From the NCBI GenBank assembly GCA_013177805.1, contig JABLXU010000035.1:1-64000 (forward strand): a stretch of 64,000 nt of DNA, given 5' to 3'. Made by a program: the position numbers and the translations under genes. The notes under the pieces are model-generated. The model did not search any database and was not told the DNA's origin. It saw only the letters and a program-made list of their open reading frames with translations. This document shows, piece after piece, positions 7,329 through 18,000 of the stretch; within the stretch, counting starts at the first letter, position 1; every line of letters starts with the position of its first letter. The stretch comes from Candidatus Omnitrophota bacterium. GTDB taxonomy: Bacteria > Hinthialibacterota > Hinthialibacteria > Hinthialibacterales > Hinthialibacteraceae.

Positions 7329-9508
7329 GCCGGTACTCCTTCAGGAATTCGGATATCTTCCAGAAAGGAATAATACCCGATCCCTTCCAAGATGCCCTGG
7401 GCGCAATGCCCCTGGGCGAAATACACCGCCGGCCGGCCGCGCAAGGATTCCAGTTCGGGACTGTAATTGCCCACCACCACGCCCAACACCGGGCTGGTGA
7501 GCATCTCCTCGTCGTTGCCGGAGTCGCCCGCCACCAAAAAATGGCGCAGCGGGATGCCCCATTTCTGCGCCAAGTACCAGAGTGCCAATCCTTTGGAGGC
7601 ACGGATGGGCAGAAAATCGAGAAACTGTTGGTGCGAAAAGATGGTGTTGACGTGAAAATGGTTTTGCCGGAGAGAGCGGATAATGTCTTTGATTTTGGGC
7701 GCCACCGCCGCGTCCAAATAATAACTCAATTTGTGCTCGCGCTGATTTTCGTTCTCTTGCGGATAGAGGCCGGGAATCTGGGCCATATGTTCCCGCAGGC
7801 GCTCCGGTTCCCAGCGGTAATGGATGTGCTTGGTCCAATCCCGGTCTGGCTTGAGGTCGCGGCCGTAATGAATTTCGCTGCCGACCGAGGTGATCAGCAC
7901 GTCGGGGATGGGCACATCCCACTCCCGCAGGACAGCCACGGCGCTGTCGATCCGCCGTCCCGTGGCGATCGCGAAGCCGGTCTTCCGGTGATGTTGCTGC
8001 AAGAGGCGGATCAGTTCCTGCAAAGCGTCCTGGCCTCCTTCCGCCATGATCTCGGGGGAGCCGATCAAGGTGTTGTCGATATCCGTGATAACCATCCGGT
8101 CGGTATGCATTAATTTTTTCCCAGGAATTTCCCAGAAAGGTTTGGATTTCCACCTTTTCAGAAAGCGCTGTACGTGCCGCAAGTAGGTCTGCACATGGCC
8201 GGACCAGGTGTAATGCCGCTGGACGCCCCGTAGGCCGTTGCGGGCCATCTGGGCCCATTGTTTCCGGTCACTCAACGTTTCCAGAATCGCCTGGCCGAGC
8301 GCTTTTTCGTCCAAGGGGTCGATCAGGCGGCCGTTGCGGCAATGTTCAAGAATATCGATGGGCCCGCCATCATTAGTGGCAATTACAGGCAGGCCGCAGG
8401 CGCCGGCTTCGATCAAGGTGAGGCCGAACGGTTCAGTCAGAGCGGGATTGACGAACACCCCCCGGGTCAACGTTGCCATCCGGTATAGGTCGGGAATGTC
8501 GTCCGGGTGATGTTGTTTGGGATAGGCCACATGCCCGTACAGGTCATACCGGTCGATCAAGTGGAGGATTTTCCGCAGCACCCGCCGGGGTCCGGGCTCC
8601 ATTTCCAGATAATCCGTGCGGTTGCCGGTGATCAGGACCAGGTTGGCCAAGTCCCGCAAAGGGGGCGTATGGGCGTACGCGCGAATCAGGGTATGGAGGT
8701 TTTTGCGCTCGTCCGGCCGGGCGATGGCCAGGATCATGGGTTTTCCGGGATGAAGCAAAAACCGGCGCAACTCCTTGAAATACGGATATTGGGGAAGAGG
8801 CTGCTTGGAGGGAGAGAAGCGTTCGAGATTCACCCCGGGAGGAATGACCACCATGGTGCGGGGTTGATACATATCGTACAACGCGTATTGTTCTTGGACT
8901 TCTTGCCCAGTGCTGGTGCACACCATCACGGCGGTATTCAGGGCGTTTTCTTCGGCTTCGATGCGCTCGTGGATGTTGTAGCGTTCAAGGATCCGCTCTT
9001 CGGTCATGCCTTTGTCCAAGAGACGCTGCTTTTTAATCCGTCCCAGCGAATGGCCGGTGAAGACCAGCGGCAATCCCACCAATTGGGAGAGTTTGACTCC
9101 TACATAACCGGCATCGGCATAATGGGCATGGAGAACATCGGGCAAGCGGCCTGCCCGCCGGAAATGCTTGAGTACTCCTTCGGCGAATTCATCCAGATAG
9201 GGCCATAGCACTTCTTTACGCAAATACCGCCGGGGGCCGCAACGGATGCGGATTAAGAAGCCTTTCGGGGCAAGTTGCTCCACAGGTTCCGCATAAATGG
9301 CGTCCACTTTGGGATCGAAGATCTGGCGGGTCAAAAGATCGATCCGGTCCACTTCGGGCCGTCTCGCCAAGGCGCGGGCCAATTCGACCACATAGAGGGT
9401 TTGCCCGCCGGTGTCCGCGTCACGGCCCAATTCCAGGTTTTCTCCTCGTATCAATCCATGAATGCTGAACATGGCGATATACAAGCCATTGGGGTTTTCG
9501 CCGGTCAT
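7325..9508 (-). CDS. Sucrose-phosphate synthase fused to sucrose-phosphate phosphatase-like HAD domain
   Basis: A 727-residue bidomain protein. Residues 1 to about 460 are a GT4 glycosyltransferase (GRDADTGGQTLYVVELARALA near the start; PALTEPFGLTLIEAGACGLPV near the UDP-sugar site) that joins NDP-glucose and fructose-6-phosphate. From about residue 470 there is a HAD phosphatase domain with motif I DIDNTLIGS, TSVGSEIHYG and the acidic VAGDSGNDEEML motif, so the phosphatase half looks intact, as in many cyanobacterial SPS proteins. The frame is open to 9751, but the product aligns from MTGENPNGLYIAMFS; ATG 9506-9508 has AGGAGA at good spacing. It is the first gene of a two-gene operon with sucrose synthase. 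Confidence 0.93.
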   Translation of the reverse strand: MTGENPNGLYIAMFSIHGLIRGENLELGRDADTGGQTLYVVELARALARRPEVDRIDLLTRQIFDPKVDAIYAEPVEQLAPKGFLIRIRCGPRRYLRKEVLWPYLDEFAEGVLKHFRRAGRLPDVLHAHYADAGYVGVKLSQLVGLPLVFTGHSLGRIKKQRLLDKGMTEERILERYNIHERIEAEENALNTAVMVCTSTGQEVQEQYALYDMYQPRTMVVIPPGVNLERFSPSKQPLPQYPYFKELRRFLLHPGKPMILAIARPDERKNLHTLIRAYAHTPPLRDLANLVLITGNRTDYLEMEPGPRRVLRKILHLIDRYDLYGHVAYPKQHHPDDIPDLYRMATLTRGVFVNPALTEPFGLTLIEAGACGLPVIATNDGGPIDILEHCRNGRLIDPLDEKALGQAILETLSDRKQWAQMARNGLRGVQRHYTWSGHVQTYLRHVQRFLKRWKSKPFWEIPGKKLMHTDRMVITDIDNTLIGSPEIMAEGGQDALQELIRLLQQHHRKTGFAIATGRRIDSAVAVLREWDVPIPDVLITSVGSEIHYGRDLKPDRDWTKHIHYRWEPERLREHMAQIPGLYPQENENQREHKLSYYLDAAVAPKIKDIIRSLRQNHFHVNTIFSHQQFLDFLPIRASKGLALWYLAQKWGIPLRHFLVAGDSGNDEEMLTSPVLGVVVGNYSPELESLRGRPAVYFAQGHCAQGILEGIGYYSFLEDIRIPEGVPA

Positions 9509-9933
9509 GGTTGTCTCTCCTAGGCTATGAGAAATGCGATTCCGCGCCGGGGCCACCGGTTTTTTCCGCATGCGGCAGGGCAGGATAACCGCGCCAGCGC
9601 TGGTCAAGAGGATACGATGGCCTTCCGATGCCTGATACATTGGAGGGGCGGCCGGGCCGGGTTCAGGCCGGATTAAATTATAACCAAACCAGGATGGATC
9701 GAAATGGAAGCCGCGGCGGAGGTGAGGAATGGGGGGATGGGGATATGCCATGCGGAAGGTTCATCTTGCGAATGAGAATGTGATCGGGAAAATCAGATCC
9801 TGACAGTTGCAACCTCCGCAATCGATGACCGTGACACGGCCTTGGCAGAAGGAAATGGTTTTGTTACCGTAAGTGAATACCCCCGTTTGTTTTCCTAAGG
9901 CGGGGGGAATGAGAACTATTGGAGAGAGATCGA
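9509..9933. other. Divergent intergenic region between the SPS and glycerophosphodiesterase genes
   Basis: 425 bases carrying the control signals of two divergent transcription units. Apart from the minus-strand TATAAT at 9677-9682, no clear promoter is seen for the plus-strand gene. The in-frame upstream extension of SPS (9509-9751) lacks recognisable homology and is treated as non-coding. Confidence 0.4.
9677..9682 (-). promoter_or_regulatory. Perfect -10 box (TATAAT) upstream of the sucrose operon
   Basis: On the minus strand TATAAT is read from 9682 to 9677, about 170 bases before the SPS start. The -35 position 17-18 bases earlier (around ATTTCG) is poor, so an activator or a chance match is possible. 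Confidence 0.35.
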
Positions 9934-10722
9934 ATGAAACCTGCTGGACTCTGGATGGGAATATTAATGTTGATTTCTTCCATTGCGCATGCCGCGGATC
10001 CCAAACCGTTGATCATCGCTCACCGGGGTTACAGCCGCGTGGCGCCTGAAAACACGCTGGCTGCCGCGCGCCGCGCCCTCGCCGTGAATCCACCCCCGGC
10101 GTATATCGAAATTGACTTGCACCGCTCGAGCGACGGAGTGCTGGTGGTTTCGCACGATGACAACACCCTGCGCGCCACGGGTGTGGATGCCCTGATCCGC
10201 GAGCAGACGTTTGAACGGCTGCGCGCGCTCGACGCAGGTTACGCGAAAATGTTCGGTGGCGCGTTCCAAGGCGAGAAAATTCCCCGGCTGGAGGAAATGC
10301 TGGACGCGGTGAAAGACACCTCCGTGGGCATCATGATCGAATGCAAGCAATTACTGCTGGAGGACGCGGTGATCGGCATTCTGCGCGAACGCAACGAAGT
10401 GGGCAAGCACGTGCTCGCCAGTTTCGATGAACTCACCCTCTACCGCGCCAAGCAACTCGAACCATCGCTGCGCACTTTGTATTTAGTGGACTCGCTCAGC
10501 CCTACCGCCGTTTGGCGCGCCCGCGATCTGCGGGCGGATATCATCGGCGTGAACCTGAAGGCCAATCCCGCCGATCTACCCAAGGCCCATGATGCTGGAT
10601 TAGAAGTGTGGGTCTGGACCGTGGATGATCCGGAAATGATGAAATCATGGGCAGCGGCTGGGGTGGATGGCATCATCACCAACGATCCCAAATTGGGAAT
10701 CACAACCGTGCGCGGTTCCTGA
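9934..10722 (+). CDS. Exported glycerophosphodiester phosphodiesterase
   Basis: A 262-residue GDPD-family protein that would hydrolyse glycerophosphodiesters to glycerol-3-phosphate and an alcohol. A Sec signal peptide (WMGILMLISSIAHA) ends near residue 20. Family motifs are clear: IIAHRGYSRVAPENTLAA (the catalytic His-Arg and metal-binding Glu), EIDLHRSSDGVLVVSHDD, and GLEVWVWTVDD near the end of the TIM barrel. The ATG at 9934 with GGAGAG seven bases upstream is preferred over an in-frame TTG at 9919. The gene ends three bases before the convergent GH116-like gene. It is probably periplasmic. Confidence 0.92.
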   Translation: MKPAGLWMGILMLISSIAHAADPKPLIIAHRGYSRVAPENTLAAARRALAVNPPPAYIEIDLHRSSDGVLVVSHDDNTLRATGVDALIREQTFERLRALDAGYAKMFGGAFQGEKIPRLEEMLDAVKDTSVGIMIECKQLLLEDAVIGILRERNEVGKHVLASFDELTLYRAKQLEPSLRTLYLVDSLSPTAVWRARDLRADIIGVNLKANPADLPKAHDAGLEVWVWTVDDPEMMKSWAAAGVDGIITNDPKLGITTVRGS

Positions 10723-10725
10723 GTT

Positions 10726-13700
10726 TCACTCCGCCCGGTCCAACGCAAAGTGCAGTTCGGGCAAGGGTAAATCTTGGATGTCCGTCATCTCGAGGTAAAA
10801 TCCCCACGGGCCGCTTCCCTGTGTCACCTTGATCACGAGATGATTCCACCCCTCGAACAGCCGGAGCGGGATTCGTTCGCCGCCAGGCCTGGGTTGATTC
10901 AATCCGCGTTTGGCGTAGATCTCTTTGTAGTTGAGAAAGATCTTGACATCACCCTGGCAACCGAGGAGCAACTGCACGTTCTGCTCTCGCGGAGAATAAA
11001 CGCCCGTGTACGCGTAAGCCACGGCAGGACCGTTGGTGGGGATTACGCCTGTGAAATCCACATATCCCTCAGGAAATTCTTTCATCCGCCACTCGGCGGG
11101 AGTAGGAAATTGATCATACCTTTCAGACGGTTTGATGTTGATTTCGGGGGGATACATGGTGTCGTAGCCTTCTCCCCGCTGGTTGGGGAATGGCCCCGCG
11201 AGCAACCATTTTTTGATGAAATCATGGCCCACGGAGAAGGAATGGACCCGCCGGAACGGCTGCTCGTTCCAGGTTCCGGAAACCGACACTTGGAGCACCT
11301 GTCGCGATTCCCACAAATTGGCCGGCGTGGTTACCTGGAAAGTAATGGTGCGTTCGCGGGCTGGTTGTTCCCGGTCGTCGAATTCGGCCGGATTCCGGGT
11401 CACCGATTCCCACCCCGCCGGCGGTTCGAGGCTCACCCGCATTTTCAGGGGGACCGCCAGTGTGTTGCGCACATCGGTCCGTACACTGAAATAGGGACTG
11501 TTTTTGACGATTTCTCCGTGTGAAACCTGGAGAGAGACGGGGACGAAGTATCCCGTGATTTCCGAAGCCAGCACCGGATCGCGGGTGAGCGTGGGGAGAG
11601 TGTTCAAGAATTCCCGGATTTCGCTTTTTATCTGAGCGTACGCCATGGCCAGTGGATCATTGGTTTTCCGGCTTTCCACCGGTTTGAATTGCGCGGTCTC
11701 TTGCACGGGAATGATGTCCACGCGGATGCCCCGTTGCCGTGCGTCCTGATCGGACACAGTGTTGACTTGATCCTGGATTTTCCAAAGCCGGTTGAGGACT
11801 TCATTGTGGGCTGGACTTTTAGCCAGGTGGATCGCCGCCGCCTGGCAGGCCCATTGGAACCATTGCAACTCTTCAAACGCCTCCCGCGGGATTTCGCTGA
11901 GCGGCAATAACAAGGGGACTGGTTCAGGAGAAGGGATAGGAAGAGCACGCTCCTCTCCATTTAAATACACTTTATATGATTTGTTGCCCGGGTTGGTGAT
12001 TTCGAGGTTCACCACTTGCCGTTGGCTCAACAGGTTAGTGACGGAAAATGATGTACCCGTGAGGCTGCCAGGCACTTTGCGGAGATTGCATTTTCCGCCC
12101 AGATTGCGGATCTCTTGTTTTTCCAAGTCCACCAGGAGGCGAGGGCCTTCCTTCGGCGCGAGGATCAGGGTCAAGGTATCGCCGGTTTGGGGTTTGACTT
12201 CGGGTTGGAAACCGAACACGCGCGATTGTTCCCGGGAAAAATCCTGGCCGGTCAGAAGATTTCCATTGAGTAGTACCCGCAGAATCAGAGAATTAGCGTC
12301 CAAATCGAGAGGTGTTGAGAAAGCGATCTGGCGGAGTTCGTTTTCTTTCCGGGGAGGGACGCGTTCGAACCGTACTTCGCATTGCCGTTGCGCGCTCAGC
12401 GCCGTGCCGGTGTAGTGGATCGTGCCCGAATAATGGGGAGTTTCGAAAGGGATGGTAAAACTCGACGTTGCGGAGGGCAGGCAGGGACCTACGATTAGGC
12501 ATCCCTGGGGCCGGTCCACAGCGATTCCGGCGAGCGCCGCCGCCACAGCCCAGGTTCCCGTTTCAGCGTGGAGCGAAGCCGCTTCCGGCCGGTTGCGGAT
12601 CATGCGCAATCCTGCCTCCGGATTCCCCGCCCGCACCAGGGAGGCCGCCGTCCAGGCCGGTCCAAATCCGTAGCGAAGGCTGGGGAATGAATTCGGATTG
12701 CGCTCGAGCTGAGTGAGGAAATTTGGATCTTCTACGAACCGGTTGCTGATATCCTGAAGGGCGCGGGCGACTCGTTCCGGTTTGAGGAACAGGTTCCAAG
12801 CGTGCGACAAAGCGAACCATTCCCCTCCTAAAGTGCCGGGGACGTGCATCGCACTTTCCTGATAAACGGGATCGGAGAGTAGGTAGTAGAAGTTATAATA
12901 ATTGCCGTTCCAAAGTTGGTTGTTCAAGGTCCGGGACGCCTTTTCCCGTTCCTGTATACTCCAATTCATCAGTTCAAAATCTTGGAACAGTTGACCGAGA
13001 TTTTCCCCCACGCGCAGGGCGGCCAAATACAAATCCCCCAGGAAAAGAGAGGTCATCCCTTCCTTATTCGGAGGCCAGAGGGAGGTCCCATCAGGAAGGC
13101 CATCCCCGTTGGTGTCCCGGTTCAGCAGCCACAGGACAGCGAAGCGGAGATGAGGAAACATTTTTTCCAAGAAGGGCTTATCCCCGGTCCAGAGGTAGTA
13201 TTCATAAGCCAGCAACAAAAAGGCCGCTGTGGAATCCGGCCGCCCCACGAATCCGCCTGGAATATCCCCTTGGCCGATGGTGCTATACAGATTCCCCGCC
13301 GCCGAAGGCACTTCACCGTTCGCCAATTGGCAGCCGGCGAAGAGATCCAGTTCGGCGCGCAGCAATTGAGGATGACATTGCAGTAAAAAAGGCAGGGCCA
13401 CGAGCCGTTCTTCAGGGGAGCCCAGGTTGCCGGGATAGTTGGAATCTTGCGTAAGAAACGCGAAACGGCCGTCTTTCAGCCAAATCCCGTCCCGCGCCAG
13501 GGTGCCCATGCTGTTGAACATCCGGTGAACCAGCCAGCGGGGCAGGGACGAATCCAGAAACCGTTTCCGCCATTTTTCGATCTCCGCCAAGCGGTCCGGC
13601 CATTGACCGGCGGCGTGTTCCGCGGCTTGCATGGCGGAAACCCACCGGGTGGCGTAGCGCGTGCCGAAATCGGCGTTCTCCTTGCCCATGCGGTGGGGCA

Positions 13701-14607
13701 TGTGCCACGCGAACACAAACACGAACGATTCTTCCTGGCCCGCTCCGATGGTTTTCCGGCCCGCCACTGCCGCCGCGGGCCGGATGGTGCCGTTCATTGC
13801 GTCGGCAACCAAGGAGGTAGTTTTTTCGAAGCCGCCGTTTTTCGCAAACGATTCCCAGAACGCGCCAGGGGATTCTTCCGGCGTCCAGGCGGGGAGAACC
13901 GAAACCGCGTCGTTTTTTCCTTCTTGATACAAGAGAACAAACTCGCCAAACGCATTCTGGTTCCACGGCTGGGAGGATTCGAGTTTCCCCGCGAACCGCA
14001 CGCCAGTCAGCCGTCCCCGTTTGATGAGCTCGTGTGACAACTTGCCGGCCGGTTCAAAAATGAAATCCGCCGTGCCGCCCAAACCGATCAGGTTTCTCCA
14101 GGATACCGCAAGAGCGGTATGGATTGGGTGGTCTGTTGGATTTTTTACCCAAAACCGCAGAACCGCTGCGGGAAGGCTGGATTCGTTTTCATTCAAAGGG
14201 ACGATCGGTGTGAAAGCTTCCAGCCGCACCGCGACGGGCAATTCCTTCTCATGATACGTGACGTGAATCAACGGATAACTTGGTTTGACTTCGACCGCGT
14301 CCAGCGATCGCGGATCGGAGGAATCCAGGTACAAACCTTTGGCCCGTGGCCCCGCGGAATCCGATACCCAGATGGCCGCGAAACACCCGGCCGGATCGTT
14401 CAGGGGACGATGGGGATTGTTCTGATAGGTCATACCGCCAAAACGGCCATCCGCGAGCACTTCGATCACGCCGGTCCCCACACCGCCCAGCACCGCATCC
14501 ACTGAATTTGAAAAGGTTCCAGTGAATAAGGGTTTTTCACTGGCGGAGGCGGACACCGGCGCGGTAGCCATCCAGCAAAGGTAGATGATCGGGATTATCT
14601 GTTTCAT
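10726..14607 (-). CDS. Exported GH116-like (GBA2/DUF608-type) glycoside hydrolase with long C-terminal extension
   Basis: A 1,293-residue exported protein; the Sec signal is at residues 1-22 (IIPIIYLCWMATAPVSASAS). Residues about 30-300 resemble the GH116 N-terminal beta domain (GGVGTGVIEVLADGRFGG; VLRFWVKNPTDHPIHTALAVSW). Residues about 350-720 form an (alpha/alpha)6-barrel-like region with NGDGLPDG, LGDLYLAALRVGENL, the LWNGNYYNFYY segment and GEWFALSHAWNLF, as in GH116 beta-glucosidases. The TYDT-type stretch that carries the usual acid/base Asp is not obvious, so catalytic residues may be shifted or lost. The C-terminal half of about 570 residues is unassigned beta-rich sequence ending in a jelly-roll-like LLGCQGDVKIFLNYKE region, possibly carbohydrate-binding. 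The family call is good; activity is uncertain. Confidence 0.75.
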   Translation of the reverse strand: MKQIIPIIYLCWMATAPVSASASEKPLFTGTFSNSVDAVLGGVGTGVIEVLADGRFGGMTYQNNPHRPLNDPAGCFAAIWVSDSAGPRAKGLYLDSSDPRSLDAVEVKPSYPLIHVTYHEKELPVAVRLEAFTPIVPLNENESSLPAAVLRFWVKNPTDHPIHTALAVSWRNLIGLGGTADFIFEPAGKLSHELIKRGRLTGVRFAGKLESSQPWNQNAFGEFVLLYQEGKNDAVSVLPAWTPEESPGAFWESFAKNGGFEKTTSLVADAMNGTIRPAAAVAGRKTIGAGQEESFVFVFAWHMPHRMGKENADFGTRYATRWVSAMQAAEHAAGQWPDRLAEIEKWRKRFLDSSLPRWLVHRMFNSMGTLARDGIWLKDGRFAFLTQDSNYPGNLGSPEERLVALPFLLQCHPQLLRAELDLFAGCQLANGEVPSAAGNLYSTIGQGDIPGGFVGRPDSTAAFLLLAYEYYLWTGDKPFLEKMFPHLRFAVLWLLNRDTNGDGLPDGTSLWPPNKEGMTSLFLGDLYLAALRVGENLGQLFQDFELMNWSIQEREKASRTLNNQLWNGNYYNFYYLLSDPVYQESAMHVPGTLGGEWFALSHAWNLFLKPERVARALQDISNRFVEDPNFLTQLERNPNSFPSLRYGFGPAWTAASLVRAGNPEAGLRMIRNRPEAASLHAETGTWAVAAALAGIAVDRPQGCLIVGPCLPSATSSFTIPFETPHYSGTIHYTGTALSAQRQCEVRFERVPPRKENELRQIAFSTPLDLDANSLILRVLLNGNLLTGQDFSREQSRVFGFQPEVKPQTGDTLTLILAPKEGPRLLVDLEKQEIRNLGGKCNLRKVPGSLTGTSFSVTNLLSQRQVVNLEITNPGNKSYKVYLNGEERALPIPSPEPVPLLLPLSEIPREAFEELQWFQWACQAAAIHLAKSPAHNEVLNRLWKIQDQVNTVSDQDARQRGIRVDIIPVQETAQFKPVESRKTNDPLAMAYAQIKSEIREFLNTLPTLTRDPVLASEITGYFVPVSLQVSHGEIVKNSPYFSVRTDVRNTLAVPLKMRVSLEPPAGWESVTRNPAEFDDREQPARERTITFQVTTPANLWESRQVLQVSVSGTWNEQPFRRVHSFSVGHDFIKKWLLAGPFPNQRGEGYDTMYPPEINIKPSERYDQFPTPAEWRMKEFPEGYVDFTGVIPTNGPAVAYAYTGVYSPREQNVQLLLGCQGDVKIFLNYKEIYAKRGLNQPRPGGERIPLRLFEGWNHLVIKVTQGSGPWGFYLEMTDIQDLPLPELHFALDRAE

Positions 14608-15077
14608 ATGGATCCAGTTTCGTTTTTAAAATGCGGCCATGATCCTCTATTGTAGAAGAAGATAACACGAAATTCAGGTACCGGCAGGTTGGGGGTACTC
14701 ATCAAAACCTTATTTCAATTTTATTTTTATAATATATTTCCAATCTCAGAAAAAATGCTTGAAATTTCCTGGGATATATTCTAAAGTAATGCAGATTGTA
14801 TTGAGTGAAGGATTTGTGGGGTAGATGGTGTCTTTGTTTTTGTGGATTGTTGAAATGATAGGCTGAGGTAGGGCCATCTCGTCATTTTATTCCCGCTTCC
14901 CTATTCCCAGTTTGGCTCCCAGTTCGGCGCAAGCCCGTTGAGGGAATTCCAACAAATGCTGCCCGGTTGCTGGGTTGCATACCGTGGTTGAGCTGTGGAC
15001 GTCCAAGCTCTAAGGACTTAATTCGAATTCACCCAGTCCCTGGATATCGATGTTCTCGAACATGGGGAGAAACCATA
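14608..15077. other. AT-rich divergent intergenic region
   Basis: 470 bases between divergent genes. The stretch 14700-14800 is markedly AT-rich for this window and contains TTGAAA (14759-14764) and TAAAGT (14782-14787) separated by 17 bases, a weak promoter candidate for the downstream exported-protein genes. No gene is supported here. Confidence 0.35.
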
Positions 15078-18000
15078 ATGCGCATTCGAATCCCTTCGGC
15101 TCGTTTCCAAAAATCCGGCCTGTTTGTGTTGTTCGCGGTCCTCGCGTTGGCGATGGCCGGCGGGAAACCTTACCGAATATCGGAGGCGGTCCAAACTAAT
15201 GAGTCTCCTCCCGCGTTGACATTCGCGGCCGCCCAGATCCCTGGTGTTGAACCGTATTATGACCAGCTGGCCGTGGCGCAGGGATTGGGTGGTGATACGC
15301 TGATCAACATCCGCAATCTGGATCCCCAACTCGGGGCCGTCACCTCGATCACACAAGCTTTCAGCGGAGCGGCGGGCCGGTTTTTAGAAAAGATCGGCGG
15401 GGGAGCGGGCCGCACCACCTTTCTCTCATCGGGAGACCTGAATCACGATGGTGTCGCCGATGTGGTGCTTTCATTTGGGCCGGTGCTGGGTGAGGCTGAA
15501 TTTCCCAATATTATCGTGGTGCGGGATTCGAAGACCCGGGAGGTAATCGGCCATTCATTCGTGGCATTCCCGGCCGGCCGGGATTCCGAAGTGCAATACA
15601 ACGGAGGCGAAGTCCGCACGGCCGTTGGGGATTTCACCGGTGCCGGTGTTCATCAACTCGCGGTGGCGCAAGGCCGCGGGGGGTATGGCATTATCCGGCT
15701 TTATCAATACTCGGGCAAACCAGCCCCCAACGCGTGGGAAGTCATCGGCCAATTTTACGGATTGCCATCCAACTTGGTGGTGCAAGGGGAGAATCCGGAA
15801 GACCGGATTCCGTTGACCTTGGCGGCGGGGGATTTGGATAACGACGGCAAGGATGAACTGGTGGTGGGGCAGGGAACCGGGCCCAAATCGCAGACGATTT
15901 TTCACGTGCTGGACATCAACGCCAAGGGAGGAATCGAAGCCCGCCACACCTACGCCGGTTTCGTGCCCCGGTTCCGGGGTAACGGGGGGATCGAGACCTT
16001 GGTTGCCGATCTTAATGGCGACGGGTGGAATGAAATCATCGTGGCGAGCCAGGGGAACATGCGGAATTTCGGCGACGAGCGCGATCAGGCGCCCCTCAAC
16101 CTGATAGGCCTCATCGCGCCTATTGTGCAGGAGGGCACAATCACCGGATTCCGACGGTTCAAGGGGACCAGCGTCTTTAACGCGTTCCGCGAAGAGGTCA
16201 ATCCCTCCGGCGCGATCAGTATCGCCGCCGGGGAATTCGACGGCAATCCGTTGAACGGGCAGGAACTGGTCGTGGGGACGGGTGCGTATATTATGGTGAA
16301 AGAAGGGCAAGTGATTTATGAGCGTCCCGCGCCCCAATCCCGCTACCGCTTCATCAAAATTGAAATGGACGCCGAAACGGTTCTAAGAATCTCCAACGCG
16401 ATCGGCCCCGGTGACGGTTTCCCCGCGTTTGTGGACTTGGCCAATCCGAAGACCGGCGCGGTCAGCGTGGCGGTGATTCCCGGTTACCGCATCCCACCGG
16501 TCTTACCCAATCCGCCGGAGACTATCCATCTCGATGGGTTTGTCTTGGCGGTGGATCGATACGATTCCTATCGCTGGGAAGTGAGCGGATCCCGCATCAG
16601 CGGCGCTTCGGGAATTGCCTGGACGTCGTTCGATTGCGTGGAACTGCCCACCATCATCGGCGTCATCGGCGATCTGCAGCTGATCACCCGGACTCTGCGG
16701 GTTGTCGAAACCGTCCGGAATCCCGCGCAGGAAATCAGCTTGGAACAGGCCTTGTTCTTCGATGCCAAAATCCGGCCGAACGAAAATCTTACCCTGTATC
16801 TGCCGTCCGACATGACGTTTGAAAAGGCTGTGCGCGCTGATGATCTGGCCAGCCGGCTCAAGGTGGATCCTTCCATTTTAGGCATCCTGGTAACCAAAAA
16901 AGGCGACATCAAGGTCCGTTTTGAAAATATCACGATGAATATCGGCGGGGATAGTACAGTAGGAACCGCGGAGTCCGGACGCGCCTATTATCCGACTGAA
17001 AGTCCTTCTCCCCCCGTTCCCGCCTCCCTGAAAACCGCCGGATTTACCGTTTTGTTAAACAATCTGGAGATTACCACCACCACGGCCACCGCGGACGCGG
17101 AACTGGAATTTCCCCCCTCGTTCACCAGCGGAGTGGATTGCCAGCCGGCGCGGGTCGATTTAGGGGTAATCACCATCACCGCTGACTGCCAGTTCCACGG
17201 CGAATATCTCGATCAACCCTATGGCCCCTGGCAGGTCTGCGACACAGGCCTGGTGATCCAGGGAACCGGCTTTGTCGCTGACTTTTCCACAACGTGGTCC
17301 TGGCCGGGGTGGACCGGCGATCCCCTCTTGGCTTCCTGGCGGGGTGTGATTCTCCCCAGCGGCGAAACGATCCCCGAAACCATCCATGTCATATCGAACA
17401 TCGGGTATCTGAAAGCTTGGTACGGGTTTGAGAACGCCTTGGCATCCGCCAGTGGTCTGTCTGCCTCTTTTGTTCTGAAGGATTCCTTCTCCTTCGGCAC
17501 TCTGCAACCCCTGGGCTACACCGTGACGATCGAAGAAGGCGGATTCACGATGGTGAATTGTGGAATCACCAGCGGCCTTTTTACCCATGGAGTGATTGCG
17601 TTGCCCCGGGAAGCGGTGCTCGATCCCGGCAAGAATCAGATCCGCGCCGCGTACACATCGTTGCTCGTCCAGAACGACATGGATCTCTATTCCGATTCCC
17701 TGGTCTTCACCCAGGACTTCGTTTGGGGGGAATTCAGCCGCACCTCTCCGGAATACATGGCTTATACCGCCGGGCAGCCAAAGGCCGCTTATTTCTATCT
17801 ATCAGGCACGTTCAAACCGGTCTACTGGCCGCTGGACGGGGCGGGTAACTTCGTCCGGCCGGTTCTATCTCCTCCCGAGACCAAACTGGAAGAACAAAAC
17901 ATGCAGGGTGTTACCGTAACCCAGCTGGAAACCCTTACCGCGTTTACTCCGGATACGCCCGGACGGGATCCGCTTAAGTTTACCGGTTCGGGAATCCTTA

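Noticed and set aside
9509-9751. N-terminal extension of the sucrose-phosphate synthase frame
   Set aside because: No homology in the extension, a good ribosome binding site lies directly before ATG 9508, and a -10 box sits inside the extension.
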